Assembly (NCBI GenBank): GCA_020637615.1
Contig: JACKKC010000003.1
Span: forward strand, 77,455 to 141,454
DNA from: Rhodovulum sp.
GTDB taxonomy: Bacteria; Pseudomonadota; Alphaproteobacteria; Rhodobacterales; Rhodobacteraceae
Direction of reading: 5' to 3'
Length of the DNA stretch: 64,000 nucleotides
Positions within the stretch are counted from its first letter, which is position 1; every line of letters starts with the position of its first letter. The notes under the pieces are model-generated. The model made no database searches, was not told the origin of the DNA, and saw only the letters and a program-made list of their open reading frames with translations. Below, one piece after another: positions 50,876 through 58,875 of the stretch. The position numbers and the translations under genes are program-made.

Positions 50876-51894
50876 GCGGCACGGGCCGCGATGCGGGCGC
50901 GCACGGCGGGTTCGGGCGGCGGCAGGGTGTCCCCGACCCAGGCCGCAAGCGGCGCCAGCGCGGGATGGCCCAGGTCGCGCGCCAGATGGCCCCAGACGCG
51001 GGGCAGGAGGTCGAGGTAGCGCGGCTTGCCGTCGCGGCGGCAAAGCCGGGTGAAGAGGCCGAGGATCTTGAGGTTGCGCTGCGCGGAGAGCGTATGCGCG
51101 GCGAGGGAGAAATCGTGCGGATCGGCGCCGCTGGCGGCGATGTAGCGGGAGAGCATGCGCGCACGAAGGCACTCGTCGATGTCGCGGCGGGCGTCTTCCA
51201 GAAGCGAGATCACGTCGTAGGCCGGATGGCCCACGAGCAGGTCCTGGTAGTCGAGCAGGCCGACGCGGGCATGCCCCGCGCGGGCGGGCAGCCAGATCAG
51301 GTTCTCGGCATGGTAGTCGCGCAGGACCGGCACCGGCGGCGCCGCGAGCAAAGGCGCAAAGGCCTCCGCGGCGAGGGCCTCGAAGCGCGCCGCGCATTCG
51401 GCACCGGGCGCAGCGCCGGTGGCGGCGGGCAGATACCATTCCACCGCCAGCCGCGCCTCGCGCAGCAGAAGCGTCATGTCGTAGGGCGGCGGGGCCCAGT
51501 TTGTATCGCCGGGCGGCAGACCGAGGCGCTGGAGCGCGACAAGCGCGTCTATGGCCGCCCCGTAGAGCGCCTCGGCGCGGGTCGCGTCGGCGGCGCAGAG
51601 CCGCGCGAAGGTGTCGTCGCCCAGATCCTCGAGCAGCACCAGCCCCTGCGGCGGGTTCGCGGCCAGCACCTCCGGCGCGCTGAAGCAAGCGCCGCGCAGC
51701 CAGTCGGTCACCCGCAGGAAGGGCAGCGGAACGAGCCCGCTTTCGGGCGGCATGTCCATCAGGACCGCCCGGGCCGCCCCCTGCGAAAGCCGCTCGTAGC
51801 GCCGGGCCGAAGCGTCGCCGGCCAGGGGCGCCCGCCTCGCCCGGGCCCAGCCGGCCTCGGCGAGGAAGGCCGCGGTTGCCGCCTCGCGGGTCAT
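50872..51894 (-). CDS. amgK: Cell-wall amino-sugar kinase (AmgK-like)
   Basis: This is a 340-residue aminoglycoside-phosphotransferase-fold kinase. It shows GDASARRYERL near the N-terminus, GLVLLEDLGDDTFARL, the catalytic VLRDYHAENLIWLP (HxxN) and VGLLDYQDLLVGHPAYDV (the metal-binding Asp). AmgK phosphorylates MurNAc and GlcNAc at the anomeric carbon. It overlaps tsaE (ATGA) and the MurU-like gene. The start at 51894 is chosen for that overlap; the frame opens 16 codons further. Confidence 0.85.
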   Translation of the reverse strand: MTREAATAAFLAEAGWARARRAPLAGDASARRYERLSQGAARAVLMDMPPESGLVPLPFLRVTDWLRGACFSAPEVLAANPPQGLVLLEDLGDDTFARLCAADATRAEALYGAAIDALVALQRLGLPPGDTNWAPPPYDMTLLLREARLAVEWYLPAATGAAPGAECAARFEALAAEAFAPLLAAPPVPVLRDYHAENLIWLPARAGHARVGLLDYQDLLVGHPAYDVISLLEDARRDIDECLRARMLSRYIAASGADPHDFSLAAHTLSAQRNLKILGLFTRLCRRDGKPRYLDLLPRVWGHLARDLGHPALAPLAAWVGDTLPPPEPAVRARIAARAA

Positions 51895-52385
51895 GCCGGA
51901 ACGCATCCGGCGCGGCGAAGGGCATCGGGAAGCCAGTCCCAACCACCGCCCGACGCGGCCAAAGTCGCGCTACGCGCGCCGTCGTCGCCGGGCAGGAACG
52001 CGAGCTCGATCCCGAGCGCCCGGCGGGGGCGGCTGCGACCGAGCCGGCCGGCCCATTCCACGATGCAGATCGCCTCGGAGAAAGCCTCGTCGAGGCCGAG
52101 CTCTGCGAGCTCCTCGGCGGTGGAGAGGCGGTAGAGGTCCGCGTGCCGGAGTGTGCAATCTCCAAGGTCGTAAGTCTGGACGAGCGTGTAGCTCGGCGAG
52201 GGTATGTCCTCTGCGCGGCCGGTCGCGGCCAGGCGTTCCGCGATCAGGGCGCGGGCGAAGGTGCTCTTGCCGGCGCCAAGTCCGCCGTCGAGCGCCACCA
52301 GATCGCCGGCGCGCAATCCCGGCGCGAGAGCACGCGCCAGCCGTTCGGTGGCGGCGACATCGTCGAGAACGAGCTGGATGGACAA
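51891..52385 (-). CDS. tsaE: tRNA threonylcarbamoyladenosine biosynthesis ATPase TsaE
   Basis: TsaE is the ATPase that resets the TsaBD complex making t6A in ANN-decoding tRNAs. The 164-residue protein has the Walker A DGGLGAGKSTFARALI (about 34-49), SPSYTLVQTYD, and LRHADLYRLS and ICIVEWAGRLG that complete the site. The start is taken as TTG 52385, because no ATG or GTG gives the family N-terminus; length then fits. It is followed by amgK with a 4-base overlap and preceded by the DivL-like gene. Confidence 0.9.
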   Translation of the reverse strand: MSIQLVLDDVAATERLARALAPGLRAGDLVALDGGLGAGKSTFARALIAERLAATGRAEDIPSPSYTLVQTYDLGDCTLRHADLYRLSTAEELAELGLDEAFSEAICIVEWAGRLGRSRPRRALGIELAFLPGDDGARSATLAASGGGWDWLPDALRRAGCVPA

Positions 52386-52467
52386 GCCGGGTCTGGTCCC
52401 TGGTGCACGCGTGCGCGCCGTTCTAGGAATCCCGGCGGGGCGGCGCAAGGCCCGGCGCCGCCTCCGC

Positions 52468-54705
52468 TCAGGCGCGCTGGGCGACGGGCTCCTCGGCGGG
52501 AGCGCCCTGCCCCTCCGGCAACGCGGCACGGAAGGCGGTGCGGCCTTCCGCCGCACTGATCTCCAGCCGGCCACCGCCGGCCTCGACAATGCGCCGCGCC
52601 AGGGCGCAGCCGAGGCTTTCGGGCTTCGGGGACTCGCCGGTGGTCTCGGCAGTGATGGTGATCTCGGCCGCTCCCGCCGACCGGGAGACGGCGATTCCGA
52701 GCGAAGTACCCGTGGCCGCCCGGTCCGCGGCGGCGAGGCAGAGTGCCACGGCCGCGCGCCGCAGCCCCGAGGGCCAGAGCGCGGCATCGGCGGGGATCTC
52801 GGCATCGAGCCCGCGGGCCTTCAGCGCCCGGTCGAGGGCGGGGATCGGCCCGGCCAGGACATTTGGGCGTGCGTGGGCGAGGTCATGCAGCTCACGCGAG
52901 CGGGCGAGGCCGTCCCGGAGAGCCTGCGCTGCGGCGCTTAGGCCCTTGAAGGCCTCCGGATTCGAGACGGAGGGGATCGCCGCCGTCACCTGGCGCACCG
53001 CCGCCTCGACGGGCAGCCGGATTTGTTCGAGCGCGAGGTCCTCGATTACCGCATCCCCGCCGCCCCGCCGGAGATCTTCGCGAAGCCCCTCCTCCTCGGC
53101 CGCCTCGCCGGTCAAGTCGCGGAAGAGCACGAGCGCCGAGGCGTCGGGCAGGGGCGCAACCAGCATGCGCAGCGCGCGGCCGTCGTGCATCGCGATGGGC
53201 GCGGTCCAGCTGCCGCGGGTTTCGGCGGCGGTGGCGAATTCGGCGAGCCGCGCCCAGGCCGGGCTCGGGGCGCAGCGCGCCGCCCAAAGGCCGGTCATCT
53301 CGCCCACCCCCGGCCCGTCGAGCCGTTCCATCGGTTCGAGGCCCCAGAGCTGCTCGAAGGCGGAATTGACGAAGACCAAGCTGCCGGAGGCATCGAAGAC
53401 CGCCACGGCCTCGGTCAGCCGGTCCAGGGTCGCCTGGCTGAGTTCAAGTTCCGAGCGGTATTTGCGCTCGAGCATGATCGAGGTCGATATGTCCTCGAAG
53501 AGGAAGGCGAGCGCGCCTTGGGGATGCGGCCGTCCGGTGACGCGGAAGACCTTGCCCGAGGGCAGCACCCAGTTCTCCTCGTAGGTGCCGTCGCGGGCGC
53601 CCTCCTCCAGTTCGCCGAGCTTGCGCCGCCAGGCGGCGAAATCCTTCTGTTCCGGCATCTGCCGCGTCTCGCGCAGGCGTTCGAGGAAGTCGCGAAGCGA
53701 AGGCCGGCCGGCGAGCCAGACCGCGTCGATCTTCACCAGATCGGTGAGCGCGGGGTTGAAGAGGCCGAGGCGCCGGTTCTTGTCGAAGACGGCCAACCCG
53801 ATGGGCAGATGCGCGAAGGTCTCGGTCAAGGTCTCGACGAAGCGGCGCAGACTCGCCTCGGCGGCCACCAGGTCGTCGGCCTCCAGCGCATAGCCGATCG
53901 CGGTGCCGTCGGGGCCGGGGCTCTGGCAGATCTCGTACCAATGGGCCTCGCCGTCCTCGCGCCCCGGGACCGAGACGCGGCGCCGGCTCTCGTCGCCTCG
54001 GGTGGTCAGCGGCACCTCGTCGAGCACATGGCCGAAGCCGTTGGCGATGCGGTGGTCGGGGAGCCCTTCCGCCGCCGGGTCGAAGCGTTCGCGATAGGCG
54101 GCGTTGGCCCAGGCGATCTGGCCATCCGGGGCGAGGCTCCAGGCGAGGACCGGCGCCTCGTCGAGCACGTCGCGCAGGAAGCGCGCCTCCTCGCCGGCGC
54201 GCTGGAGCGCGGTCTGTGCCTCCTGCAGGGCCCGGGCGTCGTCGCTCGGCTGACGCATAGAGAGATGCCCCGATCCGCCACGGGCCTGTCCGACCACCTC
54301 GTAGACCGAACCGTCCGCCCGGGTGCAATGGACGCGAAAGCCCGTGCCGTAGAGCACCAGCGCCTCGATCCTCGCCTGCACCTCCGGGCAGTCGCGCGAC
54401 AAATGCGCCGAAAGGGCGGCCATGCGCGAGGGCGACTGACCCAGATCATCGAGGAGCGCGCGGGCCGGTTCGCTGAGCGGCTTCACGCTCGAGCCGTTGA
54501 GCAGGAAGTCGCAGGCACCCGCAGCGGAGGGCGCCTCGGCGGCTCCCGGCGCGGAAGGGCGGCCGAGCGGCAGGCGCCGGGCGAAGACGGCGATGAGCGC
54601 GAGCGTCGCCGTGGCGCTGACGAGGGCCGCCGTCACTGTCTCGCGGGGCGGCAGGAGGCCGAGGCCGGTCGGCCAGTCGGACGGGAGAAGGGAGGACAGA
54701 TCCAT
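52468..54705 (-). CDS. DivL-like PAS protein with a degenerate histidine-kinase core
   Basis: This 745-residue protein has one membrane helix (about 24-44) and three PAS-like domains (about 178-285, 292-410, 420-530). A DHp-like segment follows, with LALEQIRLPVEAAV (558-571) where the H-box would be; the phospho-acceptor position is Glu560, not His. The C-terminal ATPase-like domain (about 625-735) lacks a clear N-box Asn but keeps PESLGCALARRIVEAGGGRLEI. Position next to tsaE-amgK-murU and size match DivL, the atypical kinase of the CckA-ChpT-CtrA pathway, in which Tyr replaces His in Caulobacter. It probably works by binding partners, not by phosphorylation. Confidence 0.7.
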   Translation of the reverse strand: MDLSSLLPSDWPTGLGLLPPRETVTAALVSATATLALIAVFARRLPLGRPSAPGAAEAPSAAGACDFLLNGSSVKPLSEPARALLDDLGQSPSRMAALSAHLSRDCPEVQARIEALVLYGTGFRVHCTRADGSVYEVVGQARGGSGHLSMRQPSDDARALQEAQTALQRAGEEARFLRDVLDEAPVLAWSLAPDGQIAWANAAYRERFDPAAEGLPDHRIANGFGHVLDEVPLTTRGDESRRRVSVPGREDGEAHWYEICQSPGPDGTAIGYALEADDLVAAEASLRRFVETLTETFAHLPIGLAVFDKNRRLGLFNPALTDLVKIDAVWLAGRPSLRDFLERLRETRQMPEQKDFAAWRRKLGELEEGARDGTYEENWVLPSGKVFRVTGRPHPQGALAFLFEDISTSIMLERKYRSELELSQATLDRLTEAVAVFDASGSLVFVNSAFEQLWGLEPMERLDGPGVGEMTGLWAARCAPSPAWARLAEFATAAETRGSWTAPIAMHDGRALRMLVAPLPDASALVLFRDLTGEAAEEEGLREDLRRGGGDAVIEDLALEQIRLPVEAAVRQVTAAIPSVSNPEAFKGLSAAAQALRDGLARSRELHDLAHARPNVLAGPIPALDRALKARGLDAEIPADAALWPSGLRRAAVALCLAAADRAATGTSLGIAVSRSAGAAEITITAETTGESPKPESLGCALARRIVEAGGGRLEISAAEGRTAFRAALPEGQGAPAEEPVAQRA

Positions 54706-54920
54706 CGCGTTCCGCCTTCGAGGTGGCTGCGCCGCGATGAGAGGGCGCAAGCGCTTAAGGAAGTCTTAACCCTGCCCTTCCGCCGCGGCGGCGCGCGCTC
54801 CGCGAGTTACCCGCGCACCATGCGCGACCGGGGCGTGGCGCGCAGGCGCGGGGCGGGCGGCTTGATGCCCGGGTCCGGCCATGCCAGATGGGACCATTGA
54901 CGGGAGGAGGATCCGGTGCG

Positions 54921-55544
54921 ATGACCCGAATGTTCGCGCTCTTCGCAGCGGCCGCAGCCGCGATATTCGGGCTCGCGGCGGGGTGGGCCTGGTACATGGG
55001 CGCTGGGGGCGGCGACCGTTTCGCGGATTGCCGCCAGTCTGTCGCGGCGACGGGTGCCGCAACCATCGGCGGGCCGTTCACGCTGACCAGCGCGTTGGGC
55101 GCCCGCGTGAGCGATGCCGACGTCATCACCGGGCCGACTTTGGTCTATTTCGGTTATACGTTCTGCCCCGATTTCTGCCCGACGGATCTGTCGCGCAACG
55201 CCGTGGCCGCGGATATCCTCGCCGAGCGCGGCGTCGATCTCGGGCAGGTCTTCGTCTCGATCGACCCGGAGCGCGACACGCCGGAGGTCATGGCGGATTT
55301 CACCGCCTCGATTCATCCCGACCTCGTCGGGCTGACAGGCTCACCCGAGGAGGTGAAGGCGGCGGCCGACGCCTATAGGGTCTATTTCCGCAAGGCCGGC
55401 GACGATCCGGATTATTACATGATGGATCATTCGACCTTCACCTATCTCATGGCCCCGGAATTCGGCTTTCTCGAGTTCTTCGGCTCGGATGTCGGCTCGG
55501 ATGATCTCGCGGAACGCGTAGCCTGCTTCGCCGGAAAGCTCTGA
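54921..55544 (+). CDS. SCO1/SenC family copper chaperone
   Basis: This 207-residue thioredoxin-fold protein delivers copper to the CuA site of cytochrome c oxidase. One N-terminal membrane helix (about 4-24) anchors it to the inner membrane, facing the periplasm. The copper ligands are visible: GYTFCPDFCPTDLS (CxxxC) and the His in MMDHSTFTYL. FVSIDPERDTPEVM is a family block. GGAGGAGG lies about ten bases before ATG 54921. Confidence 0.92.
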   Translation: MTRMFALFAAAAAAIFGLAAGWAWYMGAGGGDRFADCRQSVAATGAATIGGPFTLTSALGARVSDADVITGPTLVYFGYTFCPDFCPTDLSRNAVAADILAERGVDLGQVFVSIDPERDTPEVMADFTASIHPDLVGLTGSPEEVKAAADAYRVYFRKAGDDPDYYMMDHSTFTYLMAPEFGFLEFFGSDVGSDDLAERVACFAGKL

Positions 55545-55579
55545 GGGCGGGCACCGGCCTCGCGCCGTTCGGAAACTCG

Positions 55580-55606
55580 AAAAAAAAGAGCCGCCACGCC
55601 GGGCGG
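55580..55606 (-). terminator. Intrinsic terminator reading the minus strand
   Basis: On the minus strand CCGCC-cggcgt-GGCGG is followed by CTC and eight T. It lies between two plus-strand genes (SCO and FkbM), so it would stop transcripts running antisense through fkbM, for example read-through from the protease gene. Confidence 0.55.
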
Positions 55607-55707
55607 ACGAACCGACTCGCGCACGGACTGTGGCGCCACGGCAACTAGTCAACCGAAGGTAGAGGTCCGCCGTAGACTTGTGAGCGGAATCTCGCCTAAT
55701 TCAACCT

Positions 55708-56439
55708 ATGGACGATTCACTCGCTCTTGACTATACGCAGAAGGCGTATCTGAATGTGGCAGGCGTCGTGATTCCCGACGATCCCGCCATCATCACCCCG
55801 GCAATCCGGCGCGCGATGCTCGAAGGACGCTTCGAGACCGAGGAAGGCCAGCAGATTCCGCGGATCGTGCAACCCGGCGACCGGGTCCTGGAGATCGGCG
55901 CGGGGATCGGCTTCATCTCGACACTGCTCTCGCGCCAACGCCGGGTCGCAAGCGTGCTCGCCGTGGAGGCCAATCCGCGGCTGATGGATTACATGACGCG
56001 CCTGCACCGCGCGAACCGGGTGCGCAAGGTGCGGCGTCTCAATGCCGTGCTGACCAACGAGCCGGTCAAGAGCATGACCTTCTACCTGCGCCGGGATTTC
56101 TGGATGGGGTCGCTGATGGCAGCACCCAATCCCTATGTCGGGACGCTCGAGGTCCCGACCACGAATCTCAACGATCTGCTGCGCGCCGAGGGCATCAGCC
56201 TGATCGTCTGCGACGTGGAGGGAGCGGAAAGCATTCTCTTCCAGGGCGCCGATCTCGCGGAAGTCGACCGGATCTTCCTCGAACTCCACGATCACGTCAC
56301 CGGCCTCTCCGGCGTGGCCAGCCTCTTCACGACCCTTGCGGACCAGGGCTTCGTCTACGATCCCCGGCATTCGGTGGGCAGCGTCGTGCTGTTCCGCAAG
56401 GTCGGACCCGCCGACGTGCTGCGGCCCTACGCCGGATAG
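55708..56439 (+). CDS. FkbM-family methyltransferase
   Basis: This is a 243-residue SAM methyltransferase of the FkbM family, which O-methylates sugars, polyketides or glycans. Motif I is RVLEIGAGIGFISTLL (about 59-74). VLAVEANPRLMDYM, EVPTTNLNDLL and LIVCDVEGAESILFQGA follow the FkbM plan. ELHDHVTGL is near the C-terminus. No ribosome binding site is seen before ATG 55708. The substrate is unknown, and no glycan genes are nearby. Confidence 0.82.
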   Translation: MDDSLALDYTQKAYLNVAGVVIPDDPAIITPAIRRAMLEGRFETEEGQQIPRIVQPGDRVLEIGAGIGFISTLLSRQRRVASVLAVEANPRLMDYMTRLHRANRVRKVRRLNAVLTNEPVKSMTFYLRRDFWMGSLMAAPNPYVGTLEVPTTNLNDLLRAEGISLIVCDVEGAESILFQGADLAEVDRIFLELHDHVTGLSGVASLFTTLADQGFVYDPRHSVGSVVLFRKVGPADVLRPYAG

Positions 56440-56555
56440 GCGCGGGGCTTGCAGGCCACCCCGGCGGCTCCTAGCCTGATGGACGGTCCCGGAGCGGGAA
56501 CCGATCGCGCCGGAGATGCGTTTCCGCCGGGATGCACGGGGCTGGAGGACTTGCC

Positions 56556-56825
56556 ATGGATGTCGCGACGGCTGCAGCGCTCGCTTCGGGAAGCAAGGTC
56601 GCGGTGACGGGATTCGTGCTCCTCGTTTCCGGGCAGAGCCCGGTTCTCTGTTCGGAGCTGCTCGAATCGATGCCGCCGCAATGCGGGGGCGCCCGGATGG
56701 AGCTCGTCGGACTGGACGGCCCGGACCTGCCGGGCCTCCGCGAGGCTGTAGGCGTGAAATGGACCGCCGAGGCGGTGACGCTCTCCGGCGTGGTGCACGA
56801 AGGGCGTCTCCACCTCGGCGGCTGA
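56556..56825 (+). CDS. Small hypothetical protein
   Basis: This is an 89-residue protein of unknown function. ATG 56556 has GGAGG seven bases upstream, a strong start. A hydrophobic stretch KVAVTGFVLLVSG (residues 14-26) could be a strand rather than a helix. Two cysteines (in SPVLCSELL and PPQCGG) and the closing VTLSGVVHEGRLHLGG suggest an OB-like beta fold. It may resemble small domain proteins that bind nucleic acid or carbohydrate, but nothing is proven. It is convergent with the protease gene, 10 bases away. Confidence 0.6.
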   Translation: MDVATAAALASGSKVAVTGFVLLVSGQSPVLCSELLESMPPQCGGARMELVGLDGPDLPGLREAVGVKWTAEAVTLSGVVHEGRLHLGG

Positions 56826-56834
56826 GGCGGGCGA

Positions 56835-57908
56835 TCAGGTGTACTGGTTCTTCCAGCCGACCAGGTTGTCGAAGACCGGCTTGACCAGCCGCACCGAGCC
56901 GTTGAACACCGGACCGCCGGTGTTGTGCACGGCGACGATGTGGCGCTGACCATCGCGGAAGCGCCAGACCGGGCTGCCGCTCTGCCCACCGAAAGTGTCG
57001 AGCCGGTAGAACAGCCGCCGATCGGTGACCGCCAGCACATTGTTGGCGTTCCACCACTGGGTGCCCGAGGGCTTGTCTCCCGGGTAGCCGGAATTGTTCA
57101 CCCGGAGGCCGAGCAGGCTGGTGAAGGAGAGGTTGGCGAGCCCCATCCAGCCGGTGGTATTCCCGAGCTTGGCGTTCGAGGGCAGCACGACGACGGCGTA
57201 GTCGTAGTTGGAACTCTGGCTCTCGGTCCAGCCCTTGACGCTGTGGTAGAAGGTGCTGACCGCCGAGCCGAAGGGCTCGGAGGCGCCGTTCTTGCCCGGG
57301 ATGACCCGGATGTTGCGCACCCAGCCGCCGTGATCGTGCATGAAAACGCAATGCCCGTTGGTCAGAACCGTGCGCGGGCCGATCATGGCGCCGCTGCAGC
57401 CGAACCGCGCGCCGTCGGCCGCGGTGATCTCCAGCTTGCAGATGGTGCGCCAGGGATAGGTCGTGGTATTGCCGACCTGCACGCGGTCGTCGTTGCCGAA
57501 GACGACCTCGTAGTTTTCGCCGCCGAAGTCGCCGATCTCGGGCGCGTGGCCCTGGACCTCGAGTGCGGGTTCGCCGCCGGCCGATTCATAGCGCGATTCG
57601 CCGGCGGTGGCCGGGCTGCCTTCGCTTCCGTCGGCGATCTCGTCGATATTGCCAGCCTCGGGTTCGACGCCGGTGCCGGAATCGATCTCGTGCCCGTCCA
57701 TCCCTTCGGGGATCTTCGCTTCCTCCGCGAGTTCGAACGCGTGGAACTGGGCGAGCAGTTCGTTCATTGTGCCGCCGGCTGCGCCTCCGCCGTGGCCGTG
57801 ACCGCCGGGGGCCGGCGTGGTCGGCCCTTCGGCGCCATCGGATTCGCGGTCGAAGCCGGCGACTTCGACCGGGCCGGGCTTGAGAGTATCGCGGGAAACA
57901 TAAGTCAT
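56835..57908 (-). CDS. V8-like glutamyl endopeptidase (S1B trypsin-fold serine protease)
   Basis: This is a 357-residue serine protease. The triad is visible: His186 in VLTNGHCVF, Asp236 in NYDYAVVVL and Ser310 in TFGGQSGSPVW. DDRVQVGNTTTYPWRTICKL (about 140-159) matches the mature N-terminus of V8-like Glu-specific enzymes, so residues 1 to about 135 are probably a propeptide. That region is Gly/His/Glu-rich (GGHGHGGGAAGG at 35-46). No signal peptide or membrane helix is visible from ATG 57908, which has GGAG eight bases upstream. The frame opens 43 codons further (to 58037) without giving a clear signal peptide. Confidence 0.82.
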   Translation of the reverse strand: MTYVSRDTLKPGPVEVAGFDRESDGAEGPTTPAPGGHGHGGGAAGGTMNELLAQFHAFELAEEAKIPEGMDGHEIDSGTGVEPEAGNIDEIADGSEGSPATAGESRYESAGGEPALEVQGHAPEIGDFGGENYEVVFGNDDRVQVGNTTTYPWRTICKLEITAADGARFGCSGAMIGPRTVLTNGHCVFMHDHGGWVRNIRVIPGKNGASEPFGSAVSTFYHSVKGWTESQSSNYDYAVVVLPSNAKLGNTTGWMGLANLSFTSLLGLRVNNSGYPGDKPSGTQWWNANNVLAVTDRRLFYRLDTFGGQSGSPVWRFRDGQRHIVAVHNTGGPVFNGSVRLVKPVFDNLVGWKNQYT

Positions 57909-58037
57909 GATGGGTACTCCGACAAAAGACCGGAAACTCGGCCTGTAAAGATGAATCATTGAACGACCCGACCCAGACAAAAAGGTCGGCTCACCCGGGA
58001 GAATTTGGCTCCAAACGCTTTGAGCCGCCTTGGTCAT

Positions 58038-58066
58038 GACCGTTCATATCGAAAAATTGAACGGTC
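58038..58066. promoter_or_regulatory. Inverted repeat in the protease-rimP divergent gap
   Basis: GACCGTTCA (58038-58046) and TGAACGGTC (58058-58066) are perfect 9-bp arms around an AT-rich 11-base spacer. It lies 130 bases upstream of the protease start and about 95 before the rimP promoter candidate. It could be an operator for the protease. The spacing, about two helical turns centre to centre, suits a dimeric regulator. Confidence 0.5.
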
Positions 58067-58160
58067 TGATCTGTCGGCCTCAATACGGCAGACGCGCATT
58101 TATTAACACGCCAGGCGATTGATTGCAAGCGAGTACGACCGAAACGGAAACCGATTGCGC

Positions 58161-58189
58161 TTGCATCCCCTGCTGCGTCGGCCTATATC
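58161..58189 (+). promoter_or_regulatory. Candidate promoter of the rimP-nusA-infB operon
   Basis: TTGCAT (58161-58166) and TATATC (58184-58189) are 17 bases apart. Transcription would begin near 58196, giving a leader of about 90 bases before rimP that includes the terminator at 58244-58266. Confidence 0.45.
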
Positions 58190-58243
58190 GCGCTCATCAG
58201 CGGCAGGTCGATCCTCGGGTCGGCCTTCCACCGGAGAGTTTCA

Positions 58244-58266
58244 ACGGGCCGCGCGCCCGTTTTTTT
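58244..58266 (+). terminator. Intrinsic terminator in the rimP leader (attenuator candidate)
   Basis: ACGGGC-cgcgc-GCCCGT is a perfect 6-bp GC-rich stem ending in an unbroken run of seven T (58260-58266), the only textbook plus-strand terminator in the window. It lies 18 bases before the rimP start and about 50 after the likely transcription start, and no gene precedes it on this strand. It can therefore only act on a short leader RNA. Confidence 0.75.
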
Positions 58267-58284
58267 GTGCCCTGGGAGCCTCGT

Positions 58285-58875
58285 TTGGCCGATCTCGTCG
58301 CCAAGGCCGCCATCGACCGGCGTCTCGCCGGAATCGTCGCCCCGACCGTCGAAAGTCTGGGGTTCGAACTGGTACGCCTGCGGCTGATGAGCGGCAAGCG
58401 CGCGACGCTGCAGATCATGGCGGAGCGGCCAGAGGGCGGCATCGAGGTCGAGGATTGCGCGAAGATCAGCCGCGCGGTCTCGGCGGTGCTCGACGTGGAG
58501 GATCCGATCGCGGGCGAATACGTGCTCGAGGTCTCGAGCCCCGGCATCGACCGGCCGCTGACCCGGCCGAAGGATTTCGAGCGCTACGAGGGCTACCGGG
58601 TCAAGATCGAGACCGCCGAGCTGATCGACGGGCGCCGGCGCTTCAGCGGCACGCTGGAGGGCGTCGAGGACGGCGAGGTCCTGCTCGCGATCGCAGAAGG
58701 CACGATCGGTCTCGATTTCGGCCTGATCGCCGACGCCAAGCTCGTGCTGACCGACGAACTGATCGCTGAGAGCCTCGCCGGGCGCAAGGCGCAGGGGTTC
58801 GACCCCGGCGAATTCGACGATGTCGAAGAAGACGATGAAACCGAGACCTCCGACGAAGGTGAGGAAATAGAATGA
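58285..58875 (+). CDS. rimP: Ribosome maturation factor RimP
   Basis: RimP helps late assembly of the 30S subunit. The 196-residue protein has the N-terminal domain VESLGFELVRLRLMSGKRATLQIMAE, the block VSSPGIDRPLTRPKDFERY, and a C-terminal SH3-like domain. A long acidic tail (residues about 175-196, Asp/Glu-rich) is typical of alphaproteobacteria. The start is TTG 58285 with GGGAG six bases upstream; the frame runs further up through the terminator. The stop overlaps nusA (ATGA). Confidence 0.92.
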   Translation: MADLVAKAAIDRRLAGIVAPTVESLGFELVRLRLMSGKRATLQIMAERPEGGIEVEDCAKISRAVSAVLDVEDPIAGEYVLEVSSPGIDRPLTRPKDFERYEGYRVKIETAELIDGRRRFSGTLEGVEDGEVLLAIAEGTIGLDFGLIADAKLVLTDELIAESLAGRKAQGFDPGEFDDVEEDDETETSDEGEEIE

